NCBI GenBank assembly: GCA_030595845.1 | Contig: JAUVCL010000029.1 | Location: 1 to 15,465 of the forward strand | From: Campylobacterota bacterium | Lineage (GTDB): Bacteria > Campylobacterota > Campylobacteria > Campylobacterales > Sulfurovaceae | Length of the DNA: 15,465 nt | Direction of reading: 5' to 3' | In this document: positions 1 to 6,713 of the stretch, piece after piece | Layout: the number at the start of each line of letters is the position of its first letter | Numbering within the stretch: position 1 is the first letter of the stretch | Notes under the pieces: model-generated | Told to the model about the DNA's origin: nothing | The model's input: only the letters and a program-made list of their open reading frames with translations | The model's database searches: none | Translations under genes and position numbers: made by a program

Positions 1-227
1 GTCAATTCTCCTGTAAGTCCATGTAGGACTTCAACAGGCTCAGTCACCTCGGTTGATGAGCTTGTCGAATCATCAAACCCGTCAAGTAATTCATCTCCTG
101 TACCTTGCTTCTCTTCTACCGTATCTACAGGTGCATCATCAAAACCACTGAGATCAACCTCTTCAGCATACACAGAAAAACCCATCAAAGCACAGGCAGT
201 GATGATGGATAAGGGTACACGGTACAT
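1..227 (-). CDS. Secreted protein, probable outer-membrane beta-barrel (DUF1302-like), N-terminal part only
   Basis: This gene starts at ATG 227-225 and runs off the left edge, leaving about 75 codons. The start has an AAGGA ribosome site and lies one base after the stop of the LolA-like gene, so the two are probably translationally coupled. Residues 1-21 form a signal peptide ending in SVYA. An acidic, serine-rich linker follows (EEVDLSGFDD, then GFDDSTSSSTE), and then the sequence GLTGEL, where a barrel could begin. From memory, DUF1302-type barrels of Campylobacterota start this way and sit beside LolA-like and RND genes, but too little is present to prove the family. Part of the linker is encoded by a palindromic repeat at 29-80. 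The gene would supply the outer-membrane end of the transport route. Coding is certain; the barrel assignment is inference. Confidence 0.6.
   Translation of the reverse strand, partial: MYRVPLSIITACALMGFSVYAEEVDLSGFDDAPVDTVEEKQGTGDELLDGFDDSTSSSTEVTEPVEVLHGLTGEL
29..80. repeat. Palindromic repeat, copy 1, inside a coding region
   Basis: The arms TTCAACAGGCTCA (30-42) and TGAGCTTGTCGAA (57-69) are inverted repeats matching at 11 of 13 positions. A second, competing stem can form between GGTTGATGA (51-59) and TCATCAAACC (70-79). The unit is nearly the same as 2910-2967, with a loop 6 bp shorter, so the reading frame is kept. On the minus strand it encodes the GFDDSTSSSTE...EPVE linker of the truncated barrel gene. 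Confidence 0.8.
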
Positions 228-228
228 G

Positions 229-1032
229 TTACAGTCCTTTTTCAAGTCTACGTGTGGTAAACATATTGTCATCAATCCCTTTATTGAGCTTGATATTGTT
301 AAACTTCAAAACGGTTTTGTGTACCATTGTTTTACCTTTTTTTGTTGTCATAGTCATCTCATCAACCAGCCATACACCACCTTGTTTATGAAGCTTTTTA
401 ATATCCAAATATTTTTTCTTACCATTTTTCAAAAATCCTATAGAACGTACAACCACATAATTGTCTTGTCTTACCAGACCTATCGTTTTTGTATAGCCCG
501 ATTCTTTCACTACTTTTTTAGTACGTGGTATTGCTTCGATCATCCATACTTTCTTACCTCTAACCTTTGTCTCTTTAAGCAGTTTAAAATTATAATCTTC
601 AAGGTTTCTGTCTGTCATATCATAGTACGAAAAGTCTGATCCCATAAAGCTCGAAGATTTATCTGAACTTGGAATACGTTTTACCTTTTTTAGAGCAGGT
701 AGATAAAGCCACTGGTCATCATCTTTACTTGCTTTGTCATAGTCATAGGTTAAGAAAGCTGTATTTTTCACATCTGCAGGAGATTTAAAGAACATGATCT
801 GATGTTCATCCACACTAAAGTCTTTAGAATATGATTTCATATCTCTTATACGTTTTTTACCATTTTTGTCTATGAGTATCATCATCATATCTTGTTCTAT
901 CGTCTTACCATCATCTCTAGCATCTACTTTTTCCATGATCGCTCTTGCTTTTGGATCATCTGCAAGAAGGTTTGTTGTAAGCAGTGAAAGTCCTAATGTA
1001 ACTCCAATAAGTAATTTTTTTGTATTATTCAT
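229..1032 (-). CDS. LolA-like outer membrane lipoprotein-sorting protein
   Basis: This 267-residue periplasmic protein has a signal peptide at residues 1-24 (ending NLLA, followed by DDPKA). The body matches the LolA-like family often annotated as outer membrane lipoprotein-sorting protein (PF17131 type). It opens with an ARAIMEKVDARDDG helix and continues with strand-rich stretches such as QWLYLPALKKVKRI, SSFMGSDFSYYDM and KVWMIEAIPR. LolA folds form an open hydrophobic half-barrel that carries acyl chains. Members of this branch are typically encoded beside MMPL/RND exporters and an outer-membrane barrel, exactly as here. The likely role is to accept a lipid or hydrophobic cargo from the RND partner in the periplasm and pass it outward; the cargo cannot be read from sequence. 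The start has an AAAGGA ribosome site. The gene follows the 806-residue RND gene after an 87-bp gap that holds a double hairpin. Confidence 0.85.
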   Translation of the reverse strand: MNNTKKLLIGVTLGLSLLTTNLLADDPKARAIMEKVDARDDGKTIEQDMMMILIDKNGKKRIRDMKSYSKDFSVDEHQIMFFKSPADVKNTAFLTYDYDKASKDDDQWLYLPALKKVKRIPSSDKSSSFMGSDFSYYDMTDRNLEDYNFKLLKETKVRGKKVWMIEAIPRTKKVVKESGYTKTIGLVRQDNYVVVRSIGFLKNGKKKYLDIKKLHKQGGVWLVDEMTMTTKKGKTMVHKTVLKFNNIKLNKGIDDNMFTTRRLEKGL

Positions 1033-1050
1033 ATTAGTTTTCCTTTATTC

Positions 1051-1115
1051 GTAGGGTGCGTTTGCCAACGCACCAATATATTTATTATTCAAAGGTGCGT
1101 TAAAACGCACCCTAC
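1051..1115. repeat. 65-bp double-hairpin palindromic element between operon genes
   Basis: The outer arms GTAGGGTGCGTT (1051-1062) and AACGCACCCTAC (1104-1115) are perfect 12-bp inverted repeats. Each end also folds on itself: GGTGCGTT-TGCC-AACGCACC (1055-1074) and GGTGCGTT-AA-AACGCACC (1094-1111), around a 19-bp AT-rich core. The element starts 4 bp after the stop of the upstream RND gene and ends 18 bp before the LolA-like start. It resembles the GGGTGCGTT-type REP/MITE-like repeats seen in many bacterial genomes (from memory). It could attenuate transcription, block 3' decay or separate translation of the two flanking genes. There is no T-run after either stem, so it is not a classic terminator. 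Confidence 0.85.
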
Positions 1116-1119
1116 ACTA

Positions 1120-3540
1120 TCATTTTATCCAGCCACGTTTAGCAACAACCATCATCAAGGCAGGAGCAAGCAACAAGTCAGCCAACAATGCCAATACGAT
1201 CACAGAACCCGTAAGCAATCCAAAGTTCTGTACCGAGATCATATTTGCAAACATATAGGCATAGAATCCTAATGATAACACAATCGTGGTAATGACCATT
1301 GCTTTACCTGTGGTAAAAAAAGTCTGTTCTATCGCTTTCTCTGCATCTCCACTTTCCAGATAGTATCGCCTAAAATTGTGCATAAAATGTATGGTGTCAT
1401 CCACTGCAAGCCCTATCGCTATGGAACCAATAAGAAGTGTAAACATATCTAGAGGAATATTGGCTACATTCATAATGAGAAGTCCCAGTATGATCGGTGT
1501 GAGGTTTGGGATCATACTCAATAAACCAATACGCACAGAACCTAAAATAATCATCATCATAAAAGTAATCGCGATCGCCGCAATCATATAACTGGTCACT
1601 GATGAACTCACCGCATGAGAAAAGGTATTGATAAGCAATGGAATCATCCCCGTAGCAATCACAGTATCATTTGGAAAAGTTTTTGCTGCAGTATCGTTTA
1701 CATACCCCAGAACCTCAACAGCTTTCACGGCATCAGTCCATGGAAGTTTTATAGAAATACGTGCTTTTGAGAACTGAGAGTCTACCACATCCTCAAGGTC
1801 ATCAGAACCTGAATTTTCAAATAAAAGTAACTCTTGAGATACAAGGTCTGCATTGTCTGGTATCGTATAATGTTCTTCTTTGTTTTCATGTAAAGCTCTG
1901 TTAGTCTCTTTTACAATGGTGGCAAGAGAGATCACTTTACCAATATGGGTATGACTATCCACATATTTTTCCATATCTGCAGAGAGAACATTCAGTTTAT
2001 TGAGTCTTTCAGGGTCATTCCAGCCATTTTCTGTTTTTGTATCTATGATAAGTTCTATAGTTACCGAACCATTTAAACTCTCATCTATCACTTCTGTGGA
2101 TATACGGTCGTAGCTGTCAGGCTGGAACCATCTAAGCGGATCGTGTGAAAGGTCTATCCTCGTTGCAGCTGTCAGTGCTAGTATTACCAGCATCGTAGAG
2201 ATAACGATAATACTTTTATAATGATTCACAGGAATAACAGAAAGTTTTTTCATAACGTTGTCTAACTTTCCTGCCTCCGTCTTCACCTTTTGTTTTAACT
2301 TGGTGATACTCAAAAGTGCAGGTAAAAGTGTCAGTGTTAAAACCAATGAGACCATCACCCCCAATGAAGCAAAAGTACCCAGATCAGAGATAGGTGCTAC
2401 TTCAGAACCTGCAAATGATCCTACCCCTATGGCAGTGGTCACAGATGTCATTGCTATGGCCAGTCCAGAGTGTCCTAAAGTATATTTAATGGCTTCTTTT
2501 TTCTCTCCTGTGGTATTGAACCTGTCAAAGAAAATGGAAAGTATATGCACCGTCGCACCGATACTGACAGCCATCAAAAGGGATGGTACTATCTGCGTAG
2601 GAAGTTTAAATGCAACGCCTGACCATGCCATCGTACCCACGGTTACAAGTAAAGAAAGAATAATAACAATAAGAGGATAGACTACTGCAGAAACACGTCT
2701 GAACATGACAAACAGGAATATAATAATGATCAAAAAAGTGATACGCATAAATTTCTGCATATCTGCCTGCATTTGAGATTTTAGAGCATGGTTGACAGAA
2801 GGTGAGCCTGCGACATAAATTTCAAGACCCTCTTTTTTGTATTTGTCTGCGATCGTTAAGACTGCATTCACAAGCTCGGCATTTTCTTTATCTGTAAGGA
2901 AAGGTCTGGCTTCGACAGGCTCAGCGAGTATACTATCGGTTGATGAGCCTATCGAATCATCAAACCCTTCATCAAAAGCATCTTCGTCTGAGACCTCTTT
3001 TTCACCTTCATGAGAATAAGCATCTGTTTCTATGACGATGGTCGTCATCTTCCCATCACGGCTTATGAAGAGATCTTTATAAAAATGTGATGCCATGGCC
3101 TGTTGCTTAATAACAGCAACTTCTTCCTGCGTTGTAGGGAAAATTTCCAGTAGATCATCCGTAATAAGTTTATCACCCTCACCTCTGGTATTTCTTACGT
3201 TATAGAGTGAAGTAATGTCATCCAGAAAAGGGACATTGTTTTCCAACTCTTCATGCATCTCTTTAAGTGTGTTCAGGAACTTCAATGTAAAAATATTATC
3301 ACTTTTAACAGCCACTATCACACGTTCATCACGTCCGAACAGCTCTCTGAATGCATTGTATTCCAATAGTACAGGATCATCATCATGCATGAACCCTTCA
3401 GTTGAAGTATCCATTTTTATCTGTGGTACATAAGAAAGAGGAAAAGCAAGCAATACTAATACAACTACTATAACTTTAAAAGGATTATCGTGTATGAATC
3501 CTCCCAATTTTCCCATCAAAATTTCTAGTTTTTCGTGCAT
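1120..3540 (-). CDS. MMPL/RND-family exporter (HAE3 type), 806 residues
   Basis: This inner-membrane RND transporter has the standard duplicated layout. TM1 lies at about residues 21-39 and a first periplasmic loop at 40-262. TM2-6 span about 265-412 and TM7 about 442-459. The second loop covers about 460-645, and TM8-12 about 650-800. The second half carries the family signature GLAVDDTIHF, with acidic D714/D715. The matching first-half site reads SIGATVHIL, with no acidic residue, unlike its neighbour at 3732-6041. HAE3/MMPL proteins export lipids or hydrophobic molecules using the proton gradient; the substrate here is unknown. Residues of about 191-213 (EGFDDSIGSSTDSILAEPVE) are an acidic insertion encoded by a palindromic repeat. 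The start has an AAGGAT site. It probably works with the LolA-like protein downstream. Confidence 0.88.
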   Translation of the reverse strand: MHEKLEILMGKLGGFIHDNPFKVIVVVLVLLAFPLSYVPQIKMDTSTEGFMHDDDPVLLEYNAFRELFGRDERVIVAVKSDNIFTLKFLNTLKEMHEELENNVPFLDDITSLYNVRNTRGEGDKLITDDLLEIFPTTQEEVAVIKQQAMASHFYKDLFISRDGKMTTIVIETDAYSHEGEKEVSDEDAFDEGFDDSIGSSTDSILAEPVEARPFLTDKENAELVNAVLTIADKYKKEGLEIYVAGSPSVNHALKSQMQADMQKFMRITFLIIIIFLFVMFRRVSAVVYPLIVIILSLLVTVGTMAWSGVAFKLPTQIVPSLLMAVSIGATVHILSIFFDRFNTTGEKKEAIKYTLGHSGLAIAMTSVTTAIGVGSFAGSEVAPISDLGTFASLGVMVSLVLTLTLLPALLSITKLKQKVKTEAGKLDNVMKKLSVIPVNHYKSIIVISTMLVILALTAATRIDLSHDPLRWFQPDSYDRISTEVIDESLNGSVTIELIIDTKTENGWNDPERLNKLNVLSADMEKYVDSHTHIGKVISLATIVKETNRALHENKEEHYTIPDNADLVSQELLLFENSGSDDLEDVVDSQFSKARISIKLPWTDAVKAVEVLGYVNDTAAKTFPNDTVIATGMIPLLINTFSHAVSSSVTSYMIAAIAITFMMMIILGSVRIGLLSMIPNLTPIILGLLIMNVANIPLDMFTLLIGSIAIGLAVDDTIHFMHNFRRYYLESGDAEKAIEQTFFTTGKAMVITTIVLSLGFYAYMFANMISVQNFGLLTGSVIVLALLADLLLAPALMMVVAKRGWIK
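2910..2967. repeat. Palindromic repeat, copy 2, in frame inside the RND gene
   Basis: The arms TTCGACAGGCTCA (2911-2923) and TGAGCCTATCGAA (2944-2956) match at 12 of 13 positions across a 20-base loop. An alternative stem pairs GGTTGATGA (2938-2946) with TCATCAAACC (2957-2966). The unit matches copy 1 at 29-80 in sequence, orientation and reading frame, and the loop is longer by exactly 6 bp. It encodes residues of about 191-211 in the first periplasmic loop of the 806-residue RND protein. The paralogue at 3732-6041 has no equivalent segment. Confidence 0.85.
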
Positions 3541-3586
3541 TATGATCCTTTTTGTCTTAGTATTTTATCTAGCATCTGTATATTAC

Positions 3587-3735
3587 TTATGAATTTGCCA
3601 ATTTTTTAACTGCGGTAAACAGTTTTTCAACATTTTTACCCCGTGTATCCATACCTCCAAAGAGATGATACCCCTCAAATTTCATACCACAGAACTCAAC
3701 AATTGATGTGCTGTGATTATTAAAGTTCTTATCAT
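3587..3735 (-). pseudogene. Deletion remnant of a flavodoxin-fold NAD(P)H oxidoreductase gene
   Basis: This short stretch between the two RND genes carries both ends of a gene. The ATG at 3735-3733 overlaps the stop of the upstream RND gene as ATGA, has an AAAGGA site, and reads MIRTLIITAH, a typical first strand of flavodoxin-fold quinone/NAD(P)H reductases. That frame stops at 3682. In another frame an open stretch from about 3718 to the TAA at 3587 reads HSTSIVEFCGMKFEGYHLFGG, then MDTRGKNVEKLF and VKKLANS, which resembles the C-terminus of the same class. The simplest reading is one internal deletion with a frame change, leaving about 10 N-terminal and 40 C-terminal codons. The family name is from recall of short motifs and is the weaker part of the claim. 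Confidence 0.55.
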
Positions 3736-6041
3736 GATTTTTCCTTTATAGTTTTATTTGGTTCATACTCTTTTTTAGAATCCATTACAGAAAGCAAAGC
3801 TGGTAAATAAAGTAAGTCTACAATCAGCGCTATCGCTAAAGCTGTCGCAGTCACTACCCCAAAGTTTTGGTTTGGTGTAAAGGTGGAAAATACAAACATG
3901 GAAAATGACAAAGAAAGTACTATAGTCGTAAATAATATAGCCCTACCTGCATAATGCAAGACTTCATCAAAAGTATCAGCCATACTTAGCCCTCGTTTTC
4001 GTGCATCGAAATACTTCACTAAGAAGTGAATGGTATCATCTACTGCTACCCCTATGATAATAGCTCCTGCAATGGCAACTCCCATGTCTATAGTTAACCC
4101 CAACCACCCCATAAGACCGATGACAAGCACCACAGGCAGTAGATTTGGAAGTAGCAGTATCCATAATATTTTCAGACGTTTAAAGATAAGCAGCATCATT
4201 AATGAGACGATAAGTATGGTAAGCGTCAGCGAATAAATGAGCGTATCTGTAATGTCTTTTTGCATATAAGCATACATGGCAGTTTGTCCTGTAAGGTTCA
4301 TACTATATGGAGTCTTTTTCCACCATTCTTGAGCAAAGTTTATCATCTTCATATCTTTAGAGGTATCTACAATGTTCGTAAGTACGTTAATGCGTAACTT
4401 ACGCTGATCAAAGTCCATCTGATCGGTGATCTCCATACCTTGTGGTAAGCCCATAGAATAAAGCAGTAGATACTGGGCTATAAGGTTTCTCTCTTTAGGT
4501 ACAGTCTCTGAGTTATTCATGATCTTGTTATATTTTTTGATTGTATCGAGCAAAGAAAATATATCTCTTACATCTTTAGGAAACATCAACTGATACTCTG
4601 TACAAAACTTCTCAACAGTGCGCATAAATTCTGGCTCTTTTATGCCATCTGTTTTCCCAGAATCTACTATCATTGTATAAGACATAGACCCGGTAAGATT
4701 ATCCATAGTAAATTCTGCTGATTTACGTATCTCAACTTCGGGTGCGAAGTAGCGGATGGTATTTGAATCTACTTTTACAAAAGCCAAACCTAACCCCATG
4801 ATCGCAACGATAAGAGAACCTATAAGTATAATTTTCTTGTCATTGCGTACAATGAAGGCACCATAACCTCTAAACATTTTTGTTTCTTCTTGTTTATAGC
4901 TTCCCTTTATAGGCTTTTTCAATAAAAGTAACACCGCAGGCATCCATACTACAGAGATAACAAATGCCAACATCGCCCCAGAGGCTGTAGCTATACCCAA
5001 AGTAGCAACAGGCACTACCTTAGAAATGGCAAGTGTTAAAAAACCTACCGTTGTTGTGAGTGAGGTAAGAAAGATAGGTAAGAGATTTTTTCTAATAGAG
5101 TTTTCCACAGCTTCTTTATTGGCTAAACCATCCTTCTTCCCCATGAGCCAAATAGAATAAATATGCACCGCGTCTGCAATACCAATAGCCACGATAAACA
5201 CAGGTATATTGGCAGTAAAGTTGTTGAGTTTATAACCCAAAAGTGTCTGCACAGCCAGCACAGATAAAAACGTGAACAATACAACAGCCAAAGGTACCAA
5301 TGCACCCGACACACGTCTAAAAAGTAAAAATAAAAGTATCATCGAAGACAAAAACACCAAAGGCGTAAAAGTGATGGCATCTTTCCCTGCAATATCTACA
5401 AAAGATTGTGTCATCGGAGGCCCACCATTTAACCAGTACTTATAGCCTGTTTTATTATTTTCTGCCTCTATAAGTGGTGTAAGGTACCCCATCATCTCCG
5501 TAGAGATATCTCCATTCTCATTTGCTTCAGGTTCAAGTCTGGCAAATATCATAGTCGTCTTGCCATCTTGGGAGATGAAACTATCAACGATAATAGATTC
5601 AGCAAGTGCTACTTTTTTTCTGTCTGACAAATAGGCATCAGTCACTTCCGATAAATCTTCTACGATGAAGTCATCAACAAGCACATCATCTGGCTTGTCT
5701 GCTTCAGTATGTACATGTTGGTAGTTTGTGATACTGTCTACCCTGTCTATATGAGGCATATCCCAAAAAGCTTCTGTAAGACGTTGTATACTACCTAGTG
5801 CCTTTTTATTGAAAACACCATTTTCATCTTTAAAGACCACAACAATGCCGTCATCATTTGAAAATTCAGAACGGAACTTATCATAATCAGTCAGTATTTT
5901 AGACTCTTTTTCAAACCATATACGGTAAGACCCGTCTATCTCAAGATCTTTCAAGTTTGATGCAAGTGCCAAAATAATGAGTGGCACAACAATAGTTATG
6001 ATCCATTTAAATCTAAATAAAAAAACAATATAGCTTTGCAT
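3732..6041 (-). CDS. MMPL/RND-family exporter (HAE3 type), 769 residues
   Basis: This is a second inner-membrane RND transporter, a paralogue of the 806-residue protein downstream. TM1 lies at about residues 12-29 and a first periplasmic loop at 30-220. TM2-6 span about 225-375 and TM7 about 402-420. The second loop covers about 425-595, and TM8-12 about 598-755. Both halves keep acidic intramembrane sites: IADAVHIY (D290) and GVAVDDTIHF (D668/D669). An ATG start at 6041 is preferred over the TTG one codon upstream because AGAGGA lies 6 bases before the ATG. This ATG also overlaps a TGA as TGATG, a sign of coupling to a lost upstream gene. The stop overlaps the start of the oxidoreductase remnant. 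Having two different RND pumps in one operon suggests either a heteromeric pump or two substrates; which one cannot be read from sequence. Confidence 0.88.
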   Translation of the reverse strand: MQSYIVFLFRFKWIITIVVPLIILALASNLKDLEIDGSYRIWFEKESKILTDYDKFRSEFSNDDGIVVVFKDENGVFNKKALGSIQRLTEAFWDMPHIDRVDSITNYQHVHTEADKPDDVLVDDFIVEDLSEVTDAYLSDRKKVALAESIIVDSFISQDGKTTMIFARLEPEANENGDISTEMMGYLTPLIEAENNKTGYKYWLNGGPPMTQSFVDIAGKDAITFTPLVFLSSMILLFLLFRRVSGALVPLAVVLFTFLSVLAVQTLLGYKLNNFTANIPVFIVAIGIADAVHIYSIWLMGKKDGLANKEAVENSIRKNLLPIFLTSLTTTVGFLTLAISKVVPVATLGIATASGAMLAFVISVVWMPAVLLLLKKPIKGSYKQEETKMFRGYGAFIVRNDKKIILIGSLIVAIMGLGLAFVKVDSNTIRYFAPEVEIRKSAEFTMDNLTGSMSYTMIVDSGKTDGIKEPEFMRTVEKFCTEYQLMFPKDVRDIFSLLDTIKKYNKIMNNSETVPKERNLIAQYLLLYSMGLPQGMEITDQMDFDQRKLRINVLTNIVDTSKDMKMINFAQEWWKKTPYSMNLTGQTAMYAYMQKDITDTLIYSLTLTILIVSLMMLLIFKRLKILWILLLPNLLPVVLVIGLMGWLGLTIDMGVAIAGAIIIGVAVDDTIHFLVKYFDARKRGLSMADTFDEVLHYAGRAILFTTIVLSLSFSMFVFSTFTPNQNFGVVTATALAIALIVDLLYLPALLSVMDSKKEYEPNKTIKEKS

Positions 6042-6135
6042 CAATTTTCCTCTATAAAGATTTTAAGTGCTTCCAATGCACCACATCATCATGATATGTA
6101 TTTTCAGAGAGGAATACATGTGCTAGCCAATTCAT
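6039..6135 (-). pseudogene. Deletion remnant starting like ACP phosphodiesterase (AcpH/DUF479)
   Basis: An ATG at 6135-6133, 8 bases after the pqiC stop, opens a 27-codon frame (stop at 6052) that begins MNWLAHVFLSENT. That matches the conserved N-terminus of the AcpH/DUF479 acyl-carrier-protein phosphodiesterase family, which normally continues for about 190 residues. The rest of the frame does not resemble the family. In another frame the segment CGALEALKIFIEEN ends in a TGA that overlaps the RND start as TGATG, as an intact C-terminus in an operon would. I read this as a gene whose middle was deleted, leaving its two ends. The C-terminal fragment is too short to assign. The alternative is a genuine 27-residue small protein, but no good ribosome site precedes it. 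Confidence 0.5.
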
Positions 6136-6143
6136 AGTCTATA

Positions 6144-6713
6144 TTATTGTGTTCTAAGTGCTAAAGCTACACTCTCTTCAAGCTGAACAAATGCCATATC
6201 CATAGCAGAGACTATAGCACTCGCATCAGAACCTGTGGCTACTTTTGTGGAAAATAGTTTTGCTTTACTTGTATGTGTATGCATATTTTCTATGATCCAG
6301 TTTGCCTCCAGGTAAACATGATCTCCTTGCGCTATAAAGCGTGTTACATCTACTTTTACTTTTCTAGTAGGTTGTCTTTCTATACCCCAAGGATAGGCAT
6401 AGACATTTGGCTGATTAAACTTTTTTTGTAAAAAACTTATGAGCCTTTGGGTCAACCCAGTATCAAGATCTTCACCCCACACTGCATTGTTTAAAAGTGT
6501 GATCTGGTTTGAATTTTTAGCCACGGCTATCTCTCTTTTGTAAAGATACCCAGGCACGCTAATTTTTTCTACACCGATCACACTGTTGCTCTTATAAACA
6601 ACAGAAGGGTTTGACGGTATAGAAAGAACATAATAATTACTCGAAGTAGATAAACAGCCGTTTAGGATCATAAGTGAAAGTAAAGTGAAAAATATTTTTT
6701 TACGAGTCGTCAT
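6144..6713 (-). CDS. pqiC: PqiC-like lipoprotein, ABC-type transport auxiliary component
   Basis: This 189-residue lipoprotein has a positively charged start, a hydrophobic stretch and the lipobox LNGC, with lipidation at C20. The body fits the ABC-transport-auxiliary family (PF03886): SSNYYVLSIP near the N-terminus, then VIGVEKISVPGYLYKREIAV, and VWGEDLDTGLTQRLISFLQKK in the middle. In Escherichia coli PqiC is an outer-membrane lipoprotein that docks the PqiB tube, completing a periplasmic bridge for lipid movement. The ATG follows the pqiB TAA with no gap, and its GGAG site lies inside the end of pqiB, so the two are tightly coupled. Family and context agree well. The symbol is given by family and position, not by tested function. 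Confidence 0.85.
   Translation of the reverse strand: MTTRKKIFFTLLSLMILNGCLSTSSNYYVLSIPSNPSVVYKSNSVIGVEKISVPGYLYKREIAVAKNSNQITLLNNAVWGEDLDTGLTQRLISFLQKKFNQPNVYAYPWGIERQPTRKVKVDVTRFIAQGDHVYLEANWIIENMHTHTSKAKLFSTKVATGSDASAIVSAMDMAFVQLEESVALALRTQ

Noticed and set aside
199..639. Plus-strand open frame of 146 codons
   Set aside because: It is the antisense shadow of the LolA-like gene, rich in Phe, His and Tyr, with no ribosome site or family resemblance.
1051..1115. Rho-independent terminator for the 806-residue RND gene
   Set aside because: The stems are strong but no U-run follows on the minus strand, and the downstream genes belong to the same array, so a repeat element is the better description.
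6042..6044. TTG start for the first RND gene
   Set aside because: The ribosome site AGAGGA is only 3 bases from this TTG but 6 from the ATG at 6041, which also overlaps a TGA as TGATG.
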